From: Zygnema circumcarinatum
Taxonomy: Eukaryota > Streptophyta > Zygnematophyceae > Zygnematales > Zygnemataceae
Assembly: GCA_037447605.1 (NCBI GenBank)
Contig: CM074810.1
Span: 2,181,300-2,245,299 of the forward strand
Reading direction: 5' to 3'
DNA length: 64,000 nt
The notes below the pieces were generated by a model, which saw nothing but the letters and a program-made list of their open reading frames with translations, was not told where the DNA came from and ran no database searches. Position 1 is the stretch's first letter, and every line of letters begins with the position of its first letter. Position numbers and translations under genes: made by a program. Positions 35,323 to 45,500 of this stretch are shown piece by piece.

Positions 35323-35724
35323 GGTGTGAGCCGTGTGACACGCACAAAAATTTTGGAACGGGTTTTTGCACAGCGGCGGAAACCGTGCGATGTTTCAGGG
35401 GGGGTCCTTCTGGAGGCAAAAACCCCGAAAACTCGCCAATCACAGGTCGTCAGCTGGCGCTTTCCCGGCCACGCTGGACTGTACGTCATCCGTACCTGGC
35501 CGCCGTCGCGACAGGATTTTCCTGCCCGTTGCACATGCGACAATCTTGCCGCCCATGACCTGCCGGAGGACGGTCAAGGAAGCTTTTGGCCACGTCAGAG
35601 GGAATCTGGCACTGTCCTGCGGTTGGCGGGAGAATTCCTTGAGATTCGGCAGAATTTTTTGGTGCGTCGCAGGAATGAAGTCACCGCACGAGGGAGATTC
35701 CCAAGAGGAATTTTACCTAGTGAT

Positions 35725-36093
35725 TAGGGATGGCCCGCGTTATAAATTCCGAATATATTATATACTTTACAACGGGTTTAAAATTAGTAATATATTACAA
35801 ACTAAAACACTTTATTACATATATTATACCCACTCGTTTGAACACGACCGTACGAGTACGGTCGTACGGTCGTACCATACCAAAATTAGGTCGTTTTGGC
35901 GTTGGCGTTGCGAAATGCGTTCGTCTGGTTTTCTTTCTGCTCGTGCTCGGGCCGCATAATACCGTACAGTCGTACGACCGTGTGACCGTACATGTTGTAA
36001 AGGCGTTGTAAATTAATATATATCAGCCGTTATCTAGTCGTCACAGTTGTATAATATAATATATATTATATAGTCGTAACTAATCCATCCCTA
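35725..36093. mobile_element. hAT-like MITE, 369 bp, with 8-bp target-site duplication
   Basis: The ends are TAGGGATGG at 35725-35733 and its exact inverse CCATCCCTA at 36085-36093. The similarity continues inward: GTTA, then an AT-rich ATATATTATAT block, then TTTACAAC or TATACAAC. Both ends are flanked by the direct repeat CTAGTGAT (35717-35724 and 36094-36101). An 8-bp duplication and TAGGGATG-type ends are the hallmarks of the hAT superfamily. There is no transposase frame inside, so this is a non-autonomous copy that depends on a hAT transposase elsewhere. The centre holds a GTACG-rich palindromic stretch (35848-35876). Confidence 0.88.
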
Positions 36094-36399
36094 CTAGTGA
36101 TCCGTATATATCAAACGCGTGTATAATACGCGTATATAATACGCGTATAATACGCATAATTCCGACCGTTGCGCCTGCTGCCGCCGCCTCTGCCGCGGCC
36201 ACGTGGCAGCCTCTTGTCGTTGTCTTTGCGTTTTCCTGTCGCGTGTCTTGCTGCATTGCTCTGTTTTTGTTGTTTGTGCTTCTTTTCGTTTTTTGTTTTT
36301 TGTTTTTGGTTGTTTTGCTGCTGTTTTGCTGCGGTTTTTTCTGTTCTAACGTTTCTCGCCTTGTTTTCTGACATTTTCTGCCGTAGCTTGTCTTGCTGT

Positions 36400-37085
36400 G
36401 TTGCGTTTTCCCTTTTGTCTCCCCCTTTGCGTCTCTTCGTCCTTGTGCTTCTTCTTTTTGAGCTGCTCTCGCCTTTTATGCCCTTTCCACCCTTTTTCTG
36501 CTGTTTTTCTCCTTCCTTTCCCTTATCCCTTCCCTTCGCCTCCCTGGTCCCTTCCCTTCCCTTCCTTTCCTTATTCCTCCACCTCTGTTTCCCTATCCCT
36601 TCCCTTCCAATCCCTTCCTTTGTCCTGCCCCTTCCTTTTCCTTCTCCCCCCCCCCTTCTCATTTCCCCTCCCCTTCCCTTCTCCCTTCCCTTCCCTTCCC
36701 TCTTTCCTCCCCGTTTCTCCTCCTCTCCTTTCCTTTCCCTCCTCCCTTCCTTTCCCATCCCCTTCCTTTCCCGTATTCCCCCCTTTCTTCTCCCTTCTCT
36801 CTTCTCTTTCCTGTCCCTTCTCTTCCCTCCTCTTCCCTTCCCTTTCCTCCCCCCCCCCCGCCTCCTCTCCCTTTCTTTCCCTCCCCTTCCTCTACCCCTT
36901 CCCTTCCATCCCCTTCCCTTATCCTTTCCCCTTTCCCTTCTTTTCCGTACCCTTATTCCTCTCGCCATTCCTTTCCTTTCCTCTCCCTCCCCTTCCCGTC
37001 CCTTCCCTTCTCTTCCCTACCCTTCCCTCCCCTTTCTCCTCCCCGCCCACCCGCTTCCCTTCCCTCATCCATTCCCTTCTCCTTC
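36400..37085 (+). repeat. Long CCCTT-type polypyrimidine tract
   Basis: About 690 bases almost without purines on the plus strand, dominated by CCCTTCC words. Long open frames cross it on both strands but are low-complexity artefacts. The stretch 36094-36400 before it shows nothing I recognise. Confidence 0.85.
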
Positions 37086-37088
37086 GTC

Positions 37089-37858
37089 ATGCCTCTTCGT
37101 CGCTCCTCTCGTTCCCCTTCCCCTTCCCACCCCCTTGCCTTGTCATCTGCTGTTGCTCTTCCCCCTCCTGTCCGTTCTTCCCCTCTTCCTTCTTCCCCTC
37201 CCGCTGCTCGCCCCAGGCCTCTCCCCCGGGTTCCTTGTGATCATTGTGGAAATTGTTTTGAAGTGAGGGGTGCCGGGTTTGTCGGCATATCGCAGCGTGT
37301 CCGCCGTCCTCCTCCATTGTCGACCCTTCTTCTACTCCCTCTTCTTCTCTACCACGTCACTTTGCCACCCACAGGTCTACTTTGCATGTTGGGGCCTGAG
37401 ATCCGGCTGCTTGGGGCGTATCTTTCGGTCTAGATGTCCTTACTTGGGTCGTTTTGTTGGGTCCGTCGTCCTGCGTGCTGCGGCTCGTATCCCACAGGCT
37501 TTGCGTGTTTGTGTTCGTGATGCTTTGCGTTTGCCTCTTGCTCGTCTTGCGTGTGATCCATCAGATATTGCTGCATGGCATGTCCTTCTTCTTTTCCCCC
37601 TTTGGGTTTTAATTTTGCCTCCCCGTGGTGGGGCCAGCGCCGTTCGCGAGACCCGTCGGCGGTGTCTTCGTTTTTTGGGTGGGGATTGGGAGCTTTTGCA
37701 GGCCGAGCACGCTGATCGCATTCGTGCCCTGTCGGCGTCCGTCGCCACTCGCCCGCCCTCCCTTTCGGACGCCTCAGCTCGACATCGTCAGGCGGTTCAG
37801 TTAGGCCGATGCGGGGAGTTGTCTCGCACTGCTCGCGCTCTTCGACCCTTTACGCCCG
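37089..37858 (+). mobile_element. Fragment of a LINE-like retrotransposon ORF, frameshifted and cut by a gap
   Basis: Two overlapping plus-strand frames together resemble the region upstream of the reverse transcriptase in plant and algal non-LTR retrotransposons. The first frame has a CDHCGNCF zinc-finger-like motif. After a shift of frame between about 37270 and 37400, the second has AAWHVLLLFPLWVLILPPRG followed by GASAVRETRRRCLRFLGGDW, and then GRCGELSRTARALRPFTP. The WxxLLLxPxxxLxxPPRGG and GELSRAxxAL patterns are typical of those elements. The frame ends at the N gap at 37859, and no reverse transcriptase follows on the other side. The shift means decay or an assembly error. Confidence 0.6.
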
Positions 37859-37868
37859 NNNNNNNNNN
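37859..37868. other. Assembly gap (10 N)
   Basis: Fixed 10-N placeholder at the end of the LINE-like fragment. The rest of that element may be collapsed or missing here. Confidence 0.95.
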
Positions 37869-37959
37869 TTTCTCTCTGTTATTCCGCTGTGCATATTCTG
37901 AGAGGTTCACTCTGTGAGTAAAATGGGCTATGAGTGAATGTGAGAGTTTGGGAAATGTC

Positions 37960-38190
37960 ATCATCGATTGGAACGCGAACTCCGATGGAAGGTGATGCGA
38001 GTGGAGAAGCCGGCAGCAGTGGAGGAGTCCCTCCACCAACAGTGAATCGTTCGTCTCATCGATGATGCTATCATTATTATTGAGATCAATCTGGTCAAGA
38101 ATGTCGGCATCAACGCCAGCACCTGAGTTGTCACAAACGAGTGCACTATCTGGCATGAGGTTTGGATCGTCCAACAACCCATCAAATCTG
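37960..38190 (-). other. Possible coding remnant, unrecognised
   Basis: The minus strand keeps an open frame of about 75 residues with varied, protein-like composition, including an acidic stretch (ILDQIDLNNNDSIIDETND). No family recognised, no clear start, and it runs into the assembly gap. It may belong to a decayed mobile element. Confidence 0.25.
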
Positions 38191-38347
38191 TATAGCTAAA
38201 CAGTTCGAAAGCCTTTGCCCCTTCAATTCACGTCACTTGCTAAACACTCAACAAGTGTGACCTGACCCGTACCATTTCCGTACACCATCTCCGTACAAAC
38301 ATTCCATACAGTTCTATGTCCGATTGTCAACAGTTGCGTTTGGGTAT

Positions 38348-38394
38348 CATACAGTGTATAATACTGTGTTAATGCGGTATTATACATTGTATCG
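38348..38394. repeat. Imperfect hairpin, 18-base arms
   Basis: Arms 38348-38365 and 38377-38394 pair at 15 of 18 positions, and two of the three mismatches would be G-U in RNA. The loop is 11 bases. It lies in a gene-free region. Confidence 0.6.
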
Positions 38395-38415
38395 AACCTC
38401 AAGGGAGAAGGAATC

Positions 38416-38510
38416 GCATTGAACTCACGATGGCGAGGCCATCAAATGTACATGAACAAAAGCAGTATGAGGAACCACGAGGGACTGGACGCAAAAGGAC
38501 CTAGGCGCAA
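38416..38510 (+). repeat. Dispersed repeat, copy A
   Basis: Shares GCATTGA, CTCACGATGGCGA, GCCATCAA, TGTACATG, GGAACCACGAGG and a GGACCT(A/G)GG end in the same order with copy B at 44857. It is about 95 bases with no coding content. Confidence 0.7.
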
Positions 38511-38519
38511 AAGATAAAA

Positions 38520-40067
38520 AGAGCGGAGACCTAGGCGCAACAACGCAGCCCCTAGAAGCAGCCTCAAGGTGTATAGTACGGAACACTAGTGGAGGACTAC
38601 TGAATGACTATATCGAGGTTCCATTACTCTGGGGCCTACTTTTTTTCTTCACATTGATTAAGGTGAAGGGATTCCTTTCAAACAAAAAAAATTACATTTC
38701 AGTGTCCAATTGCCTCTGCGAGGGGCGTGTTGCGTCACACAATCGTCAACCAAACGGAACTCCACGGAACTGGTTACGCCCGTAAGGTACGGATACCAGT
38801 GTAAGAAACGTGACCGTACCGTCCCTGCCTGCCGCTCAATTGGCTCCGTACAACCTAGCCCCGCGGTCGTTCGAGCAGCTTCGGGCCGTACGGAACCGTG
38901 TCGTATTCACACTGCTTGTTTGCTCCCGTCGCTAATTGTCATACATCAAAGTACAAATTTTGGTTGCCCATATTGTAAAAAAGTTACGAAACTGGTCCGT
39001 TCCGTCCGCACCAATTAGGGGAAGCAATCGAGCAAGACAAAAAGGAGGAAAGAAAAAAAAGCGGAAACTTTTTACCAGTGTGAACTTTTGTTTGAACTCA
39101 GTACTCTTTCACAGGCACATCGCGTTGTGTCCACAGTACTTTCACAATTAAATAAATGGAATATTTCCATTCTATCGATTTTCGAAGTCGAACATCGCCT
39201 ACGATTCGAACCCGGTACCTGCTTTTGCAAAATGTGGCCTCAAAGCGATATCAAATGCTGTGCTGTTGAGACCGCCCCTCACTGAAAAGGTTAAAGTTTT
39301 TCTTTTTCTTTTTAAGGTTTTTAGATGGAAAAGCGTTGCAAGTTTCTGGCAGTAAGCTTGTATGATCTCTCGCATGCAGAATTCTGACAATCACATCATC
39401 CACCCTCTTACCATGAGCACTCCTCCCTCCTTTCCTCTCCGTGGGCCTTGTCAGTCTGGAAAAGGGAAACAGGGAATCAGGGAAAGGTGTACTATGAAAC
39501 TAGTACGTGTTTCTCACCTTGTAATTCACAACAGCGGAGCGGAGAGTACTACTTTCAAAACACTTCCCCAGCCAACCCTACTATTTTTCAAGATGGACAA
39601 GCCCTGATACTGCAGGACCTGAGCAATACCTGGCGGGAGTCGACGAAAAATTGTACAACAGAGGAGCCCTAAACAAGGTCATGAAACCGACACGGTTGAC
39701 TTAAGTAAAGCCTGCACAGACAGACAGACTCGATGCACTGAATCTGCACAGCCTTAGAAGCAATTTCATGCAGGAAGCAAACTAGTGAGGCCCAGTAAGG
39801 TATTGCTGACCTCAAAAATTTCCGATAAATCACTTATTATTGGTTACCCACTTATACAAAAATCATAGAGTTTGGCCCGAAACCAGCCCTGTTGACTAAA
39901 AAATGGCACACTTGCAGCGAGAAGTACTGGAAACTGAGAACTAGGTCATAGATAGGCGGAAAATATCCCAGCCATTACAATGGGAATGCTGCCAAGTCTA
40001 TACGCATTATCGCGAAAATAATGCATGTATTCGGCAATCTGCCTAGACCGACTCGCCAGCAAATCTT
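38520..40067. other. Intergenic, no gene recognised
   Basis: Contains GTAC/CCGTAC words between 38560 and 38900, including TCCGTACAA at 38847. Nothing coding is recognised; the stretch from 39300 to 40067 shows no structure I can name. Confidence 0.5.
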
Positions 40068-40625
40068 CTAATCTTCTTCGCTCACGCAGCACGGGCACAT
40101 GCACTTAATGCAGCACTCGCATGTCTCGTAGCAGAGGAAGCAGCAACAGCAGGTGAACATCCTGAAAAAAAGCAAAAAAAGCAGCACAAATATCAGTAGA
40201 TATTTAAGGAAAGGATGTCTCAGGAACCACAAGCTATTAGTGTCAGGGAGAAACAAATAGCATTTTCAGCGATGCGGGCAAAAGAACACTAGCAAATCAA
40301 AGAGCATTCGCAGAAGCAATTTAATTCGTAAGGTAGAACAGAACATATATAGAGGGCCTTCCCACACTGCGATGAAGAAGAGGCACGACAGGCATCAATC
40401 ATCAACAGAATGAGGCGATACAGGCATCAGATTTCCTACTGACAATCCCATCCGAAGACCTTAATCTGCGGCAGACAATTATTTCAAAGAGATCTAACTC
40501 TTTCTATTCAGATATCATTGGATTACTCACAACGCGTAGAGGCAACCGTGCTTGTTCTTTCGCTCCTCTACAACTTCCCGAGCACCGAGCCTGGTATACA
40601 TCTGCTGGTCAGTAGGGGCATCCAT
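40068..40625 (-). CDS. Tiny cysteine-rich membrane-associated protein (CYSTM-like), 2 exons
   Basis: Exons 40625-40531 and 40161-40068 join in phase to 62 residues. The first half is polar (YTRLGAREVVEERKNKHG). The second half is LMFTCCCCFLCYETCECC followed by IKCMCPCCVSEED, with 13 Cys in 30 residues. Layout and size fit the CYSTM class of small eukaryotic proteins: a soluble N-terminus and a Cys-rich C-terminal membrane-associated module, linked in plants to stress tolerance and metal or redox handling. The assignment rests on composition only, and the Cys run may be palmitoylated. The intron acceptor is TTTTTTTCAG. Three exact ERSE-like sites lie 0.7-1.1 kb upstream. Confidence 0.7.
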
Positions 40626-41354
40626 GGCTGCTGATGTAAGTTAACCTGCACAATGAGGGAACACACATAATGGCATCAAAAAAATGGACGGAGAGACAGC
40701 TCAACCAGACCCATCATCGACCAGTTCCTGCTACTCAACCATGAAGAGATGAAATCTCCTCAAACATCCAAAAAAAAGGGAAGGCCACGCATCACCATCG
40801 TATTCAAGGAAGTCAATGCTGTGCAAAGGATCACAACAGAACTCTTCCAAAGCCGACAAGCTACATCAGTATAATGTTTCGATTGTGAATGAATCTGCTG
40901 CTCGCACACGAACAGTCCCATGAGAAAACGCCATCGAGTCACATTGGATGCTTAGATAGCTGTCCATTATCAGCTCATTGATGCAGACACAGTACAATCT
41001 TGCCTAACAGGCAAAACAAAATATTTTTCTAAAGCATCCAGCGATGCACGAATGCATTCTGCAAACAAAAGCGCATCCAATAAACACACCATGCACGCAA
41101 GCAAGCAAGCAAGCCAGCCAGTCAGCTCCCAAATACATACGCAGACTAGAAATCAGCTCCTCAAAAATGAACATTGCAGTCCATTGTTAACTCCTTCTGA
41201 CCTTTGAATGTGCAGGACTCTGTGCAGGATTTGGACCAGCAAAAAAGCTTGCAGGAGAGCTTCAAACTTCGGTCACTGCAAATGGCGACGCGAGCTTAAG
41301 GAGGGTCCAGGGGCCCCCTCCTTCCTCCAATGAGACCAGACAGTCGAGCGCCGA

Positions 41355-41373
41355 CCAATGAAGGTCTGTCACG
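41355..41373 (+). promoter_or_regulatory. ERSE-like site CCAAT-N9-TCACG
   Basis: CCAAT 41355-41359 and CACG at 41370-41373, nine bases between CCAAT and TCACG. A near match in the other orientation (CGTGG, nine bases, ATTGC) follows at 41389-41407. Confidence 0.45.
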
Positions 41374-41547
41374 TGTACCAATTTCATACGTGGCGCCTGG
41401 CCATTGCTGGATCTGGTCCTTCTGTTATAAATTAGAATCCGTACTGCAGACGGGAGCAGTCCGACGTTTTTTCGTCGTTCTGACAAGAATGTACGATAGG
41501 GAATATTTTGTACAGTACTTATTCAAACTTGGTCGTGGGACTGTCAA

Positions 41548-41566
41548 CGTGGCGGCACGAGATTGG
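41548..41566 (-). promoter_or_regulatory. ERSE-like site, exact CCAAT-N9-CCACG
   Basis: CGTGG 41548-41552, nine bases, ATTGG 41562-41566. A near match (CTTGG instead of ATTGG) with the same spacing follows at 41607-41625. Confidence 0.55.
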
Positions 41567-41714
41567 TCTTTTTTGACGGTTTTTCTTGTTGATAGGGATG
41601 GTGCCACGTGGCAGCATATTCTTGGTCAATTCTCCGCCTCCCTTGAAAACAAGATTCTTTTTTCCGAGGAAAATTTTCCGGAAAGTGCACCCTCCACGTC
41701 GGATCAAATGTTTA

Positions 41715-41733
41715 CGTGGCAGCATTGGATTGG
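41715..41733 (-). promoter_or_regulatory. ERSE-like site, exact CCAAT-N9-CCACG
   Basis: CGTGG 41715-41719, nine bases, ATTGG 41729-41733. Same orientation as the gene at 40068-40625, about 1.1 kb upstream of its start. Confidence 0.55.
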
Positions 41734-42169
41734 CTGTAGGCATCAAATTTGTGCCCTTATTGGCCTAAATGGAAAACTCGCACTAAAGCCTAAATTCGAA
41801 AGCCAACTCATTCTCTCTAAAAAAATCTCTATTTTAATGTGGGCCAATATGAAGTTGCCACGTAAATAACAATTTATGGCAGATATTTGGACGGAGCAGT
41901 TCCATGTCATATCCTTGTTTGGACACGCGTTTTACGGCGGTATTGTTCCGTGTTTCCATGGAAGCGCCTCGTGATACTGAAAATCTTACTGCCAGTAATA
42001 CGGTGCTTAGATCCTCCACAGGGAATGCCACATGGAGATGGTCATGTGACGCGCCGCCAGTAGAACGGCCAGCACAGTAACTGGTGTCTAGTTTCCAACA
42101 TGGAAACGGACAACGCTTAGAAAACGTAGTGAGGGACGCAGTTCCGTAAGCACAAAATACAGAATACTG

Positions 42170-42256
42170 GAAATTGCAAACTGCGAACTGCAAACTGCAA
42201 ACTCAAACTGGAACTGGCACTAAAACTGGTAGTGCAACTGCAACTGAAACTGGCTT
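42170..42256 (+). repeat. Degenerate AACTG array
   Basis: About 87 bases of AACTGCAAACTG/AACTGGAACTGG words, the same word set that fills gyrA intron 20 (21690-22058). Confidence 0.6.
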
Positions 42257-42513
42257 TTCCCAGAACGTTCCTTTCTGAGGAACTGGCTGCAAATTTTAGA
42301 ATAGGACAATGATGCTGCGAGAAAAGCGCCTACATTAGGCGGCCTTCATTCATAAATAACTCATTCTCCAAACAAATAAAAAGGCATGCAACTGTATGAC
42401 TGCTGTCCTACAGCGTTTTGTAGAAAAATGTCTGGAAGAGAAGAATTATAATTTAGAACACAAGCTTCATACTTAAATGAAGTCAGCAACCTTCATCGCC
42501 GGCTCCTCCTCCT

Positions 42514-45500
42514 TCAGTCCTTGGCCTTGCGCTTACGATTGCTGCCCGTCCTCCTGCTCTCGCTTGCAGCACCCAATCGCTGCAGCTTCTTCAACATCGA
42601 AGATGCTTCGTCGAACCCCCCTGCGTCTTCCTGCATTCAACCTCCATCAAAATAGGTGGTTACAGATGCAACGCAACTGGAATGCAGAGGGGAAAGAGAG
42701 AGAGAGAGAGAGAGAGGAGAGGAGAGGAGAGGGGATCGAGCTAACATCATTCTTTCGAAGCAACTGAAAGCATGAATCATTCAGCACGATTTCTTGCCAT
42801 GGCTTCTGGGAGCAGTCATGTACCCTTTTTCAAACTGTTCCGAAAGGATTTCCTCTAAAAAGTTAACCTTTCACTCAAGAAATGGAGAGGGGAATATAAA
42901 TTTGATACTCACCAATGTTTCCGCAATGATAACAGAGTCAAAGCCCGGAAAGAGAGACTGCAAATTTCGTATGTCCTCTTCTTGTCCAACGCCGCCGCTT
43001 TCCTTTTCCGACATCATGTCTGCATTTGCTTGCTCTCCTGAATCTATGGCTGCTTCAATAGGTTGCAACAGGTCCTCAGCCGTAGTTTCTCCGGAATTCC
43101 CATCAGGTCCATTTTCCTCTCGTAAATCTGTTTCAGTTGGCAATTCTGTATCCTCATCAGATTTGGCACCTTCTACTGTTTCCAGTTCTGACCTTCCGTT
43201 GGCCCCTGCTTCAGTTTGCTCATCCAGGTTGACCTCCTGTTCTTGCTCTGCGTTCTTCTTCAAAGTCTCAATGATGTCAACCATCTCCAAATTGACCTGC
43301 AACATGAAAGAATTGCTCTTTCACATAAGGCTCATCCAGATAAGAAATAGGGAAAGGGAAGGGTAGGGAAAGGGTTGTCAAGTTCCAACTCTTATAACTC
43401 ACCTTCAACTTTTGAAGCATTTCAGAAATGTCAACGCCGCATTTTGATGCAGGGCATGGTTTCACCACTTTCTGTATCCGAAGATTTCTTCCACTCGGTC
43501 CACGGTTCCTTACTGTTGGCTCACTGTTAAACTTGGTTTCCAGACATGACTTGCAGAAGTTATGTCCGCAGGGAGTGGAAACAGGAAAGTTCAACACCTT
43601 TCCACAAACCTTGCATCCGAATTCTGCCGCCACTCATCAAGGACACATCCATCGACATTAAAACATGAATGAGCTCTGCTTCAATTCTGATGTTTGCCAT
43701 AAGAAACATCACAATCTTACACCATTGTTTTCACATTCCATTCCAGCTGGGAGAACCCTATAGGCTACAAACTGCAATAGTCATGAAGGCTTGGCATCGG
43801 CTAAGAGCATCTGCCGGCGGATAAACATTAGGGAGCAAGCAGCACGACCAACAGTAAACCGCTAAAAGCAGCACATGCAAGAACAGCAGCACTAGGGTTC
43901 TTACTGCAACAATAGTGAGATTGGTCCCGGCATTGAATTTTAGTGCAACTGTAGCCTTCAGAGGCTTAGCATTGCTTTAAGGGAAGACGACACTTCAAAT
44001 AAGAGAGGTTGAAGAACACACCTTTCAACAAACGCTGCTGAACTGTCAATTGCTTGCGTTTGGTGACAGAAGGAGAAGCCCCTGTCCCCCCAAGCTTCCT
44101 GCTGGAAGGTGGTTCGCATGTCCAACCCCAACAGCCTTCTTCTTCCTGAAACAAATTACTGTACAAAATTAGCATGACAAGATCGGACGAGTAAAGCTGC
44201 AGGAACTCTCTCATCTATAACATGGCATACACGAATGATTTGTAATGAAACTCTTCGAGCTTGGTTACAGCCTTTTTCAGAAAATAACTAGATAACAATA
44301 AAGAAACTTGAAGATGGCAATTCGGTGAGGGTCAATCCGTACCTTCCAGTCCCAAGCAGGCTTTCCCTTTCTTGTAGTGATGTCTTTAGCTTTTGCCAGC
44401 TCTGATATTTTTGGTAGTTCTCTAGGACAATCGCCGTGCTCATCACTGCATTCAGAAGGTAGACGCAGTAGAATGACAAGCTAGGACTCGTGTGCACAGC
44501 AATTGACATGCCCAGCATCTTTCACTTTAGGAGTGTAGCTGACTCCTTCCCTGTTTGTTTCTCTCGACAGACCAAAGTGGAAAAGGAACAACATCCTTTA
44601 CGTCAGCAATTCTATGACTAATCACTCTCTCAACTTGCCTACCTCACCTAAATGGTTTGAAGCAGGAAGTTGTTCGTACCTGGTCCAAGGCGCTGGCTCG
44701 TTATCACATCTCACAAAGAGATATCGACAAACCAGGTGACCCTGTTTACCATGGAATTGTCTTCAGTATAAAGGAGGAAGCTAATAAAAAACCTCCTAGA
44801 GGATGTCACTGATCTGATGCATAAGGACTGAAGACCAACAAACAGACGGAGATGTGGCATTGATCTCACGATGGCGATGCCATCAATTGTACATGGACAA
44901 AATCATCAAGGGGAACCACGAGGAACTGGTCGCAAAGGACCTGAGGACAAACAACAAACCAATAAAACCGTTCAATAGCATTTGGCACTGTATTCGACCA
45001 CAATGGGCCTTCAAGTTAACTTACCCCTGCACCTTGTTTTCGCCAGCACTGCTCAATACGGTAAATGCCATCATATCGCACGCCCGACTCCGGTGCATAA
45101 CTCGAACGCTTTTCCTTGTGAGACCTGCATAAGTTTAAAGTGGCAAGCCTTTTTGAGAAATAATTCCAGAACTTCATTTGTAGGCTTAAAGGCCAGCACT
45201 TCAGGTGGCTGCCATGTAAGAGCTTGCAGTGTAACAAGTTTCTCCTCACATATTTGTTCAGCTCGTCCTCTCAAACCAAGGACCAAGGCCCCTCTACCTG
45301 ATTACCCGTACAGGGTAACCCTTCCGACAGCTGACCCGCAACGCTTCATTGGCGCTGTCAAAACTTTGGTCAAAAGAGTGCGTCTTGTTGGTTCGCTTGT
45401 TTCCACTCAAGTCTCGACCACCACTGCCATCAGAGTGAGCATCTCTGTAAGACATAGCTGTAAGATACAACAGCCGCAAAGAAATGCATGTCTCAAAGTT

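Larger units (their letters stand above)
33854..35716. other. Intergenic, upstream of the Sel1 gene
   Basis: No coding sequence recognised. It holds two ERSE-like sites (34351, 34528), GTAC/TACGG words (34138-34300), a TGACGTCA site (35097) and a tandem CACGT array (35285-35322). Confidence 0.55.
40626..42513. other. Intergenic, with a dense ERSE-like cluster
   Basis: No coding sequence recognised, although some frames at 41330-41870 are long. It holds three exact and two near-exact ERSE-like sites between 41355 and 41733, and an AACTG array near 42170-42256, about 260 bases past the ORTHRUS-like stop. Confidence 0.55.

Noticed and set aside
35366-35959. A 197-codon plus-strand frame
   Set aside because: It runs into the hAT-like element and has no recognisable domain; treated as chance.
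36169-37266. Very long open frames on both strands, hydrophobic or Arg/Gly-rich
   Set aside because: They follow a CCCTT polypyrimidine tract; the translations are low-complexity and carry no family pattern.
39180-39290. Possible tRNA or tRNA-derived SINE on the minus strand (GGGTTCGAATC word)
   Set aside because: The T-arm stem does not pair and no A box or acceptor stem can be placed; kept only as an unexplained word.
41330-41869. A 179-codon plus-strand frame between genes
   Set aside because: It covers the ERSE-like cluster and shows no family resemblance or splice signals; treated as non-coding.
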